This document shows positions 33,626-45,426 of a DNA stretch of 64,000 bases, in pieces. The translations under genes and the position numbers were made by a program. The DNA is from Pezicula radicicola. Taxonomy: Eukaryota > Ascomycota > Leotiomycetes > Helotiales > Dermateaceae. The stretch is taken from NCBI GenBank assembly GCA_003008705.1, contig PDUO01000097.1:29418-93417 (forward strand), written 5' to 3'. The notes under the pieces were generated by a model. That model made no database searches. It saw only the letters and a list, made by a program, of their open reading frames with translations, and was not told the DNA's origin. Every line of letters starts with the position of its first letter. Position 1 is the stretch's first letter.

Positions 33626-36600
33626 GATGGCTCTGAGGCGAGCTTTCAGTATAGCTTGGGTTAAAGAAGATATTATTTCCTACGGCCAAGGATGTGTACC
33701 TGGGTCTCGTAGGCTATATAATGCTTCATCATTCCAGAACTGACCTTGAAAGGGTTAGGTTTGAGCAGATTCAAGGATCGCCCACTTTGACTACTATCCC
33801 CGGATTTGAGTTCATTTGCTTGTTTGTGAGGCAGCCTATTACTTTGGTGCGCTTACAGGAATTAGGTAGACTGAAGACATAGCTAAGGCCCGCATCTTCA
33901 AACTTTGTGCTCGTGGAACAGCGTAGTAGTTCCCATCGCTCGCGTATTTTGCGTACCGGAACTTAAAGATACTGAGCCAAGAAAGGATCCTCATAACAAC
34001 GGTGATCTGGAGATCTCCAGGCCCCGAGTATTATTAGAACCAAAGAGAAAGAAGAAATGACGAATCAACTATCTAGTCATGAGTATACTCGCTAAATGCG
34101 TATAGATCGAATACTCTGCTCGTCTGTAGCCTCTCAATGCATCTCTAGGGAAAATGCATTAATTCACCAATGAGAAAGGTCTTAAGGCGAGTGAAGAACA
34201 GATGTACAGTACCTATCTTACTGTGCCAACGTTCTAATAGATCTGAGAGTCTGGACGAACATACCGAAGATGAGATAATACGACTAAGCATCTTGCTTAA
34301 GTTTACCTTGAGCGAGTTTTGTTTTGGTTTCGTAGGCGTAAAGTTTCTATAGAAAACTAAATGACTACTTTGGAGCAATGCAGAACGGTACTGTTGTATA
34401 AAAAAAAGAAGTCAGCGTAAGTTAATATGCCTTAACTATCGCCATACCTTCGCAAAATGTCGTTCATTCCTATATTTCTCGATATTGCCGTTTGTGTGGA
34501 ATAATCAGGCTTAAATTGGTGTATTGGGCAGTTATCTCGGATTCTCTTAGAGGTCAGATTGTAGTAAGGTCAACATAAAGTAAAGTGGCTATTCCTGTTG
34601 TCGAATATTGGATGCGTCGCGATTTTCGAAGTGGTAGATCCAACCGCTCTTTCAAGCTCTATGGGTCACCAAACTTGCTTCGACATTGATTGTTGCGAGG
34701 AGATATTGGTGGTTGAGGTTATTCGATTGTTCTTTTCATCTGACTATAGGCATGTAGATTGAAGAACATCCTGACCTAGCTGTTGTGGAATGACGCAGGG
34801 GTTGACAACGATGGCTTGATCTTGATGAACTGTCTCTTTTTCTACATTCGATTCAATAACAAGTTGAGCAAGCTTCGTAAGAACAGCGACTATGGAAAGG
34901 ACAAATTTGAATTTGAGGTTGCTGGTAAATTTGCTATGTATGGAGCTGCAGTGAACTGTGAGTAATTCTCAAATGTAGTTATCGGAAATTCTGTGTGAAA
35001 TTTTGTCATTTCTGCACACCAACCTTTCCGCAGAGCATCAAGAACTACTACAATGGCAAGCCGAGATTCTCTGGTATGAAAATCCATTTGACTTAAGTTC
35101 GTATAGTTCTAAGATTATTTAAATAATGCGAATACTGACTCTATGCTTCAGATCGTTATGGTGTTTTGGCGCAGAATAGTTATTGCCTTTAAATGGCAGG
35201 CTCTGCTAAACGCCCATACTAGGGCCGTCATTGGAGGCTTCTCTCTGCATGATAATTTGAGAACAAGGTCAGAAAGAGTCTTATCTGAAAGGCTAAGGAA
35301 GAACAGGGAAAACCTTAAGCGCTAAGAAACAGAGAAGTTGGCAACGGCACCTAAGACGCAGGATCCAAATGATGAGAGTCATCTGTAGCTGAGAAGGGTT
35401 TTCCCACGCAACTACAATGTTAATACCGCCCAAAGCTGCACGCTACAGATGCACAAGTGCAAACCCAAAGGCTAGAGTTTACCCCAACGAATTTTCGTAG
35501 CAGAAACTAGCATTAACGAATACGAGGTGAAGACTGTTGTTGACCAATGACTCCTGAACAAGATTGCCAAGAGCACCACTAATAAAGAGTGTCTGACTAG
35601 TTTGAGAGCCTTTGATTTAGAAAGAGATGTGGGAAGGTAAAGGAAAAAATGTTGCTCTGAAGTACTACTAGTAGTCTTATGCGATACGATGATAATTTCT
35701 CAGGTCTCGATTTCTTCAACAGGTCAGGGGAAGAGTCCTGCACTTGGGGTAGTCCACTCGACCACTATTCTCTTGACTTCCACTGTCATGTATCTCGATC
35801 CTAGGTTCTCTAGTTCAGAGCTACTCGCTGAACATGTTTCATGCCCTTATACTCTTCCATCTAGTCTTTTTATTGACTTGGTCAACTTACGTATGAAAAG
35901 GGGCTTCGGTTACCGAAAGCCCCCAAATTACGTCTGCCATATCTCCCCTCGCTGAGGTCAGATCTTCCGCATTCTGGAGAGGCCACGACCTCGACAGAGA
36001 TCTTATTTGTAGTGGCGGTAGGCAACATCTTGGGATAGCTCCAGACGTGTATATATTGTCCTCCAGACGGCATGCCCCCAACGATAGATCCCATAACTGC
36101 CGACCGGCACATGGCCATCACGGGAAGGGCGGTAGAAAGCCGATTAAATAGCAGAAAGTTGGGTAAGATTTTGGTGAGATCTTGCTGTACTTGCCTCCTG
36201 AGGCGTAGACAAGCTTTTTAGGGGCTGTCTCACCCCACCATCACAAGGCAAAGCCTGGTGATGATTGATCGTGACAATCATCCGTTGTCGCCACAGCATT
36301 TGATCCGCCCTCCATAAATAGAGCGACACGAAAGCCTCAGCTTGTCAAGGCTAGCGGAAGTGTTGTCGAAGAGGGAAGCAGCATTATTTACGTATGTCCC
36401 ATGAAAATATGAAATTGTGAAAAGATGAGAACATATATAAGTATGTTTTTGCCGCTGGCATCAGGGGATTATCACTGATCGTCCCAAGAAACTCAGCCCC
36501 CTTGGTAGTGTAGTCTCCTCGTACTGTAGTGTTCGGGGCGGTCCAATGAGAAAGCAAGAAATTTGGAACAGGGAACAGGGAACAGCTCAGCCTCGTGCCA

Positions 36601-37252
36601 CAATCGTCACCACACGTCGTCTCGCTGTCCATGCTCCGAACAGTGCAGTGCCAACCTTCAAAACAACCCACCACAACGGGCACGAGGCTCAGAAGAAGCA
36701 TCTTCATCTCCAGCGTTTGCTTTTGCTTTCCATGAACAAATTCAGATGATGGATAAGCCCCCCCCCCTGATATTGTCCGAACTTGGAGAAACATAAAAAA
36801 CAAAAATTTCAAATAAAGTACAGGTTCTCCTGAATGTAATGTACCTGCATCTTCTCTTTCAAGCATTTTCCCATCATCCCCCCTCTCACATTCCTTTTCC
36901 CTTACCCGCATCAAGTTCCCGAACTTCCCCTCTATTTTCCATCCCCAGTTGTCCAGGACACGCCCCGAATTGAAGGGTTGTTTTCGAGTAACCCTAAATG
37001 ACCAATTGACGGGTACCGGAAGACGCCATCAACATCCATCACGACGAAAAGCTCGCATCCACCATCCTCGTTTCTATTATTCACTCCAACCCACAAACGC
37101 GTAATCCGCCTATTGCGAATCCCAAGCCTCCTCCCACGTTCATCCCAATACACAAACACGCAACGCATCACCTGCTTCTCCACCGTTGTTCTACCCGCGA
37201 CACCATTAGTGCACCAGAGGCATTCCAGTCTTTAATAGACTTTCTTGCCAAT
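33626..37252. other. Long gene-poor interval
   Basis: About 3.6 kb without a gene I can support, other than the doubtful fragment at 34783-35204. Bases 36540-37252 are the likely promoter and leader of the large plus-strand gene starting at 37253 and contain pyrimidine-rich stretches and a run of eight or more C at about 36759. Overlapping short frames on both strands show no conserved motif. Confidence 0.5.
34783..35204 (+). pseudogene. Possible multi-exon gene fragment, unknown
   Basis: A 60-codon frame from 34783 (with KLSKLRKNSDYGKDKFEFEV and GKFAMYGAAV) is followed by a GTGAAC/GTGAGT donor region, a CCGCAG acceptor, a short exon SIKNYYNGKPRFS, a GTATGA donor and a TTCAG acceptor, then DRYGVLAQNSYCL and a stop. 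The pieces are coding-like and splice-compatible, but no family is recognised and there is no convincing upstream start. It may be a relic of a larger gene. Low confidence. Confidence 0.25.
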
Positions 37253-40200
37253 ATGACGTCGAGTAAGTCTCCCCAGCGACGCTTTCCCACCTTCCTCTCC
37301 GTTCCAAAGACCACTACTCCACCCCTAGATGAGCTTCTAGAGGCAGTTCACAGAAGAGAAGCAGCAGAAGCAGACGCAGACGCAGACGAAGCCAGTGTAG
37401 CTTCAGACACAGAGCCAGCGCCTGCCATGAGTACTACCACCACTACAAGTCCTGTAGCAAGGCGGCGGACACGCCTGCAGCGTCTCTCATCCTATCTTCC
37501 CTCCATCATTACCCAAACAGAGTCTAAATTCCTACAAGATATCGGAAAAGATGCGGAGAAACCTGCCAGCATCCCACGAAAGCCAGCACCAGCACGCTAC
37601 CGAGTCAAATCCCAACAACTGCCTCCTTCTGCCCAACCTTCCTCTCTGCCACCATCGACGTCAACGCCTCTGATCGCCGAGCTCAACGGTCCCGCGAAGT
37701 TGCAGAAGGCAGAGCGACCACCTTCTCGAGCTGCTCCCGTCCCACCACCCCACACCGACTCGGATACCCCGCTACCTGCCGTACCAACCAAGCTCCAGAA
37801 AGAATCACCGAATCGACAAAAAGCTCTACCAAAAGCACACTCTCCGGCACCTTCACCGCATGGCTCGCCTGTTGTACATCCACGAGGGAGAGGGGATTCG
37901 CTGGCCGCACCTCCTGCATTTAATGATGTTGGAACCGGAAGCCGAGTTGTATCATCTCCTGCGACCAGCCGGCCCATCTCTGGATACATCTCAGATGGAG
38001 AAGGTCCAAGTACAGGGAACAAATTGAGGAGGAGTTGGCTTCCAGGAAAATCACGGCATACATCACAAGACTTGAAGGGGCAGAGCTCAACTGCTTGGCT
38101 GGTTACTGAACAGCAGAAGATTGATTATAATCTGGGCCCATTGACACAAGGAGAAAAGGTCAGGAAGGCGTACTGTGCCGGAAGGATGAGGCTAATGCAA
38201 GGATTTAGGTACCTGAACTTTGGGACGAGAACGGGGATACCTTTGTATACCTCTTCCCTCGCACTAGCGATCATGGGCCATCCTTTAAGGTACCATCGGC
38301 TGTACTCTCATCGTCGCAGCCTCTGATCAGCCTCGTGCATGGCGACATATATGCGGGAAGAGCGAGGGCAAAGAGTTTCGACGGCAGAGGTTCTCTATCG
38401 GTGGATGATGCTACACGAAACCTGGTCATCCGAGGGCCTGGAACACCGCCATATACCCCATCGACTAACCCAATGGACAGTACGTCAAATTCGGATGGCT
38501 CAACCGAATCTATTTGGTCGGGTGGTTCCGATGGACCAAGAGAGATACACCTGTATTTACCGATTAATTTGTCTACCGACGGCTCTGGAGGGGTCCCCAA
38601 GTTACAGTAAGATATTTCTCCATTTTGCTTCTCTGAATTTGAGTTGGTGGTTGGGAGGGCGTGGGATTCAAAATTGCATTGTCTCTTGGACTTGGTTTGG
38701 GCGATTTACGAGTATTAATACTTCAATCGCCTAACCGAGCGCGGTCAGCAAGAGGAGCGCTTGCTATTCATTCTCGATACTGCCTGTCAACCACCAACTT
38801 GTACGAGAGAAATATGTGACTTGCTTTGCTAATCAGGAAATCATACTAGGTCTGATATTCAAACTTTGGTCGATGCTCGGAATCTCTTCGCGTTTCTCAC
38901 TCGCCAACCGCTCGTCGCAACCCGCACCTGCAACAGTCTCTTCTTAGTCTTTGTTGCAATTGCAAAGCTACTCAAGCAGTTCGAGTTTACCAACTTCGAC
39001 AACTCCACTCTCGGTGAGGCCGCTTCGGCTAGTTTCAGCTTCTACCTGGATCAGATGAGGTTGGCAGATGTTGCACACAGCCGAGAGAAAACCCTTGAAG
39101 CAATAATTCTTGGTGAGCAAATGCGTTCAACTGAACTCTATAATGAGGCTTTTGCCCATGCAGCTGGGCGGTACTCGGCCATAAAAGAGATCAAGTCACC
39201 ATTGTTCGACCAGATTAACCATATCACTCGGAATCGTCTAGAACGTGCCGCCCTTGACCTCAAATCACGGCAACAGTCTGTTAACGATCGACTAACGGAT
39301 TTCGAATTTCCCTCTTTGTTTTCTGGTGTTGCGGGATCAACTGCACGGGCTGAGGCGAAGTATGTCAATTGGAAGGCTTGGAAAACTAGTTTCTTTTCAT
39401 TTCGCAAGGTCTTTATCTCTTACTATAAGCACCTCTACGGTTCATGGCCACCAAAAGCAAGTAGCAAGAAGAATCAATTCGAAGAGAGTGGTCTGAATCG
39501 CCTTGTTTTGAAGGGCCTTTATCGCGATTTAAGTAGTCTATACGACTTGCTCGCAAACCGAGAGGCTCTTACGACAAGACATTACGACACATCTGACGAG
39601 GAAGAATCCAATGTCGACCCCTTGGCAACTGCGTTACGAGTTGTGTTGAGTGAGTATGATCGGTCATCCCCGCCTGTTCAGCCTCCAATTCCTTTCGATG
39701 TCCCAAGAGTTCCTACAATGACCACAGTAGATCCGACGTTTCCCTTCCTAGCGCCGAAAGATCAGCACAAACTTTCAACTCACAAGCTAAAAAGTCACGA
39801 GACGCTTCTTATACTTGCCAAAAGCTACAACTTGGATTCCGACTTCAAGACTCCATTCCTTGAGATGTTCAAGAGTTTCGAGGAGAAGGAAGCAAAGGGA
39901 AAAAACGCCCAGGAGCTAGCGGATCAACGTTACGGTCACTGGCTCTTCATGTACGCTGTCTTGCAGGCACTTCCAATGCTTGTGGTGGATGCACCTGGCC
40001 TGGGCTTCACACAGGGAGTCGAATACTTTCTTTGCGAACCTCCGATGGGCAGCGCGCCATGGCTTGAAGACAGTTCTAATGTGAAAATGGCTTGGTATGG
40101 TGTTCAGGGCGGGGCCGGTGTTGTATCGTTACCTAGCGATGTTGTTCTCTATGGAGTCGAGGGTATCTACCGCCGCTCACATTGCTGGACCGTGGCCGAA

Positions 40201-40755
40201 CAGTGGCTCTCTGCTAGCGAATCCGAAGCTCCTTTGGCTCCCCCAGCACCTCTCGATTCTATAGGCGGATTTGGTGACGAAACATTCTCACCCTTGGAAC
40301 CACCGCCAGGATTCGCAGGAGGCCAGCTCGGATCCAGACCGAACAGTCGAGGGCGTGACAGCGTCAATAGTGGAGCGCGAAGCTCTCCAGGGCTAAGCCC
40401 ACACAACTATTCTGACGACGAACGAATGAGTCGAAGTAGGCACTCCCACCGTAGTAGTATTGCGCTTGGACTTGAACAACTCCCCATTCCAGCTGGTGGC
40501 TTTGGCGGAGCGTCTTTCGGTGAAGAATTCCCGCCTTCCATGACACCTACTGGCCACGGTAGTCGCAATGGGAGTCCCGCAAAGTACGGCGGACGACAAC
40601 AGAGCGTGGGTCGTTACTCTCCTGCAAGAGGCGAAGCCACGCCACCTGCGACTGCTGGTAATAACAGCGGTAGTACGTTTGATGATATCTTAATGAATAT
40701 TGGCAACGATAGCAAGACATCTAAGAAGGACAAGAGAAAGACCATTGGATTTTGA
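37253..40755 (+). CDS. Large conserved fungal protein (probably DUF8004 type)
   Basis: Three exons, 37253-38158, 38209-38606 and 38850-40755, keep frame and encode 1069 aa. Residues 1-290 are low-complexity, rich in Pro, Ser, Thr and Ala, with an Ala/Asp tandem (EADADADEA). The first junction rebuilds GEKVPELWDENGDTFVYLFPR, continuing FKVPSAVLSSS and LVHGDIYAGRARAKS. The core of exon 3 begins DARNLFAFLTRQPLV and contains NWKAWKTSFFSFRKVFISYY, a Gly-rich WYGVQGGAGVVSLPSDVVLYGVEG-like stretch and YRRSHCWTVAEQWL. The C-terminal 200 residues are Pro/Ser/Gly-rich with a basic end. I recall these blocks from uncharacterised ascomycete proteins annotated with DUF8004, but cannot verify that name. 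No catalytic motif is seen. Convergent with the tyrosinase gene. Confidence 0.88.
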
Positions 40756-41779
40756 GCAATTGAACATAGCGAATGCAAAAATTTGGATGGAGGAAGACGT
40801 ACGTAATACATATGCATAGGCATGGAAGAAGTGGCCAGGAAAAGTTGTTTAGGAATCAAGCGATGCATTTTAGTCAGCGGTCATTTGGATGGGATGGGGA
40901 TGGATAGATTTGAGCACATTGGTTGGTTGATTGGTTGGGCTGCATTTATGGGTGCTATGGAGCGAGGGAATTGAAAATATGTGAGTGTAGTGTGGTGTTT
41001 ATCATGGGAAGAGACGTATGTCTAGAAGCCATGTGTTGTGTTGAGATACCTAATGTGCCCATTTGCTAATTGCATATTTGCATATTTGCATAATAATTAT
41101 AGAATTCCCAAAATATTTCACTTCATACTTGTTATTTGTAAAAAAAATCCATCTAACAAAGCAACTCTACAATTACTGTAAGAGTCTGTTGAATGGTGAG
41201 ATATTATTCGCACAACTCACATAACTCACTATGGGAATGGTCGACCTATTCCTCTTTTAGACTAGTAGCCAAGCTTAACTTGACCACTTCCTTGACTTCT
41301 TAGTTAGTTTCTATAGTTCTAACTTGACAACTACAATGGTAATAGAATATTGCCTCCATACTTTGCCCACTCGTTCGATAGCCTTCCGCATGAATATTGA
41401 CTATATTCAACAGAGTCAAACTGGGTCGGTAGGTAGTCACATTACTAATCACTTATCACTATTTCATTTCTGTCTTTCTCATTCATCTTCTCTCATTTAT
41501 TTTAGTTAACTCTCGCTGGGAGTGCAACTACTGTTAACCACCATCCTCCTCTACATCTCACCCCCTCTCATATCATCTCATAAACACATGCCTCCTTCAT
41601 GCAAGAAAGCAAGTATCCACACCACCTCTATTTAATAATCACAAGTTCCGACCTGCCCCTAACATTCTATCTATGATTGACACATACAAGCTACCAGCCT
41701 TCAAATATCCGACTTAAAAGACGAAAAGGCAAGAAAAGGAAAGAGAGAAGAAAATTCAAGAAAGAACCGAAGAAGTAGT
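40756..41779. other. Intergenic between convergent genes
   Basis: Shared 3' flanks of the plus-strand conserved gene and minus-strand tyrosinase. A short run of TTTGCATA/TTGCATA repeats lies at about 41065-41095. No gene recognised. Confidence 0.6.
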
Positions 41780-44000
41780 TTATCCACATTGGACATTATC
41801 GATCTCTGGTTGCAAGACACCCCATTTTGGTAAGTGTCCATTGGTGAGTTTTTGGACTTCGGCACTGACGACGCTAATTGATAGACTGTCGATTGTACCT
41901 GAAAATTGTATATTAGTAAGATCCCAATTACGATGAAGAAACCGAGAAGAAACCGTGAAGTCAGGAATCTTTATCTACTTACCAGTATATGCAGTACCGT
42001 TCATGGTCGACACTTGATATCTCAAATGCTGGTTCAAATACGGCACAACCTCAGCCGGATCCAAGCTTCCCAAGAGGTCATTCTGAATATCTGCGAGCAA
42101 TGCACTCGTCAAGGGAACCGTACCACTAACCAGCTGTTCGGCAGCACAGTCAGAGCAAGCGCTCATACCAGTCGTAGTCCTCGTGAAGATGCAGTGGGTA
42201 CCGACAAGATTAGGTTCGAAGTACCAAGTTGAGGGATCCGGGTTATATGGGCCGAGGAATATCTGGATGAAGAAGGGTTCCTGTAAGGCAGTCTTAATGA
42301 CTCGGATGTTGGTGATCCATTCTCTGTATTTGGTTCCTTGTGTGATGCTGGTGGGAAGGTTGTTCGAATTTGTTGCAGCAAGATCACGGTTCTTCTTTTT
42401 GGAAAATGAGCGTCGTACAGTATATTGATCGCGGGCTGTGAGACTCGAAGGCGATGTCGTACCATAGAGTTTGTTTATAGCATTGATGACTTGCAATGTC
42501 ACGTTCCCCCCTGCCGCGGTTTCGGGATAGGCGTATCCAAAGGTTGAAGTGGCGCGAGATGAATCAGATGTCCAGAAACCTCCTACTTCATCACTGCGGA
42601 ATGGTGTTAGAGGCGAGGTTTCGTCTTGAATTTCACCAGTTGATGTGGTGAAAGTGCCGTAGATTGATGGTTTCGGTACAACCCAACTATTCGGGTAAAG
42701 CTCCTGCCAAAGCGCAAAGCATCGATCCACCATAGCATGATGCAGAAAAAAGATAGGATCAAAAGCTGAGTATTCAATGTAAGTCATGTGTCCACCATTA
42801 CCCGTATATCCATGGATATAATCATGAATACTCTCAAGTGAATCGTAGTACAAAGTATTGCTATAAGCTTCAGTGCCAAACTCGGTAAAATTCGCATAAT
42901 TCGTGAACAGATTGAAGAGTCGGTTTCGCAGAGAAGTAGCGCTGTTTTCAAGAGCTGTTACCATTTGGGAGTTCTGGGATTCGGCGTCCGCACTTTGGGT
43001 GTTAGGCCAGCGCAATGTCTGGCTCCAGACGTCCATCTAATTTCATGTCAGCGCCTGAAAGAATCCAGCTATTGACATCTGCTTGTCCAAACTCACAGGA
43101 GGATCTGGTAGATCTGAGGGGTCCAAAGGCTTGAAAACATAGCTGAAAAGCGGATTGTGAATAGTTTGTACACCATTCGGCCCGCCAACAGCAACGGAAT
43201 CAGATCCAGCAATGCTATCAGGAACAGTATTCTGACCAGCAGGTGGAGCAGCAGCCCAATCCCAGTATGGAATACGAAAGTTCGCCGCAGCAGCAGTGTA
43301 CTGAGTTCGCAGAGGACCTTCAGGAAATAAAGTTGCGATGAATTGGATAATTTCATAAAGCGCCTGTTCATAGAGAGCAAGGTAGGGTCGGTGCCACGGC
43401 GAAAAGAGAATAGAAACGTGATTGCAGTAGCCGTTGTTCTCGTTACCGGCGGTCGCTTCAACTCCATCCCAAGCGGTGAAGGGCCGCCCGTGGATGCCAG
43501 CAATTTGGTACCAAGATGCTCGCTGGGTCTGGTTCATGTACATCATCATGTCAAGGCCGAGGATGTAAAGGGTCCAGGTCGTACTGTCGGATTGAAGATC
43601 TCGGATTTCGCGGCGAACAGGGAGGGTGCCATTACCATTGATTCTATCTGCGAGACCCGTGGTAACGAGGTATGAGGGATCTTGTCGAGCGTGAAGGAGA
43701 GGGTCTGAATGCGTCAGTACGTAGTCCACCCTTAAAACAAGGAATTGCCGAGCTAAAAAGAGCAATTGAGAGAGGACCCTCAGTGGAAGTCGGGGAGAAC
43801 CAATGTCTGCAGAGGTCCTTGAACCGCAGATTCCATAGATTTTCTCCATGCCATACAGCCACAAAGAAAAGTATCTACTTACGAATATCGAAGCCATATT
43901 CATACTGGCCACCAGCAGCCGCCAATTGCAGTAGCACGCCCAGAAAGAGTGTGAGGAACAACATTTTGTGTCTGCCAACAGTGCGCATCAGCCAACTCAT
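41780..44000 (-). CDS. Tyrosinase (type-3 copper), secretory
   Basis: Dicopper oxidase that hydroxylates monophenols and/or oxidises diphenols, as in melanin or secondary metabolism. Exons 44000-43883, 43704-43097, 43036-41983 and 41898-41780 keep frame (632 aa). A second start at 43964 (MLFLTLFLGVLLQLAAAGG) would give a cleaner signal peptide; either way the protein enters the secretory path. CuA ligands fit GIHGRPF (His 111), GYCNHVS (His 135) and FSPWHRPYLALYE (His 144); CuB fits SIHDYIHGYTG (His 313, 317) and FDPIFFLHHAMVDR (His 341). The C-terminal third resembles the tyrosinase_C domain that shields the active site until proteolysis. Whether this protein has the thioether Cys of Neurospora-type enzymes is uncertain. 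Next to RPA135, but no functional link. Confidence 0.93.
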
Positions 44001-44572
44001 CTTGACGCATGCAAGCAATTGGGTAGCTTTCCAAGGAGCAAGATCGCTTTGTACGTACCAAGTTAAAGCCGATCTGTGTACAAGAAAGGAAAGAGGGCGA
44101 CAAGAAAGCAAATGAGTGTATAGGGTGCAAATAAAACGAGTGTGGTGAAGAAAAGATCGAAGACGAGAAGGTCGGCAATCCAACGGATTAGAGAAGCTCT
44201 TGCGAAGGAAATGGTGGAAGGAGAATTTCGTAGAGAGCACGCGCCGCAATAATATATTACAATGCAGAGGGCGTGGTCGCGTTGTGTACAGTACATGCAG
44301 GATGTGAGGAGGTTCTTGGTTGAAAAAGGAAGGAAAGGACTGGCTTAATACTTGCTCCCTCACAGCTAGCTGCAGAGAAAAGCACGAGGGCGAATGTAAA
44401 AAGCAAAGAATCCGACACTTGAGTCAAGTAAGTGAATGACGTGGAAAGAGAGAAAATGACAGCTCCAACTTTCAGCAGCAGTCACGAGAAGTGAGGTCTG
44501 GTACGGTTCAAAGACAGTACGTAGCAAGATATGACGATGGTCTGATTGAGGTTGGAGCACAAGATGTACAGT

Positions 44573-44605
44573 ACAGGACAGGACAGGACAGGACAGGACA
44601 GGACA
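44573..44605. repeat. (ACAGG)n pentanucleotide microsatellite
   Basis: Between six and seven perfect units of ACAGG in tandem, within the upstream region of the tyrosinase gene. Likely length-variable between strains. Confidence 0.9.
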
Positions 44606-44840
44606 ATTCAAAAGGTACCATTTCATCGTACACATCACTTCCCTCGCATGACAAATATTTCGTTCGTACGAACGCATCACGTTTTCGTAATATTAGCATC
44701 GGCATCTTGCAGATGATACATCCAAACGGAGGGAAGGGGAAGATGTGTGTGTTGTTGTTGTGTCACAGCGACGGTGAGGTCCCAGAGACCCGAAAGGCGG
44801 AGAGGCGGAGAGGCGGCGGCTTGCCGTGCTGACTACTGTA

Positions 44841-45114
44841 TCCCCTCCCTCGTTGGAATATTGCCCCATTTTGACAGGGATCAAGCACCCTCTCAAGTTG
44901 GCAAATATTTTCTCTAAAACTCCCAACGTAAATTGCTGTTTAACGACTTAATCTGCTTACCCTGCCTTTAACATTTATAGCAAAGCTTTTTTTTCTCGAA
45001 AAGGCCATCTCAAAATAATTAGATATATGTTAAAAACGAGTGTTTTCTATAGTGGACAGGGTTGGCACGTTCTAATGGTCCAAGCTTGAGGCAATATTCC
45101 AACGAGGGAGGGGA
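44841..45114. mobile_element. MITE with perfect 25-bp terminal inverted repeats
   Basis: The 25 bases at 44841-44865 (beginning TCCCCTCCCTCG, ending ATATTGCC) recur exactly as reverse complement at 45090-45114. The 274-bp element is bounded by TA on both sides (44839-44840 and 45115-45116), again a Tc1/mariner-type target duplication. There is no coding capacity. The repeats differ from those of the element at 20318, so a different family mobilised it. Confidence 0.88.
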
Positions 45115-45426
45115 TAGTCCCACGTACCGTGCGCCATCCTTGTTGTTCCTGCAGAAGAGACATCACCAACACCCCTATTTTGTTTCTTGCTTTTCCAGAA
45201 TAGTAATTGCCTTTGAGTGGCTGAGAGAACTTCCTGCAAGACTAATGCAGAGATCTATAGACCAGAAGACCTTCATTTTACTTTTACTTAAACCTAACTG
45301 GCACAAACTATCCGACACTTTGCATAGGTACGATTGCAGAACACCTGTAAATGCCATGCCTCTTTACATCCCATATAAACTCCGGAAAACGCCTCCGTAG
45401 ACCACTCCTTTTAATCTCGAAATTAT

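Larger units (their letters stand above)
44001..45426. other. Tyrosinase promoter region, microsatellite and MITE
   Basis: 5' flank of the tyrosinase gene and 3' flank of RPA135. Holds a GGACA microsatellite and a small inverted-repeat element (both listed). Plus-strand frames at 45062-45400 run out of the MITE and have no family support. Confidence 0.6.

Noticed and set aside
37597..38022. 141-codon minus-strand frame
   Set aside because: Opposite-strand image of the Pro/Ser-rich N-terminus of the large conserved gene.
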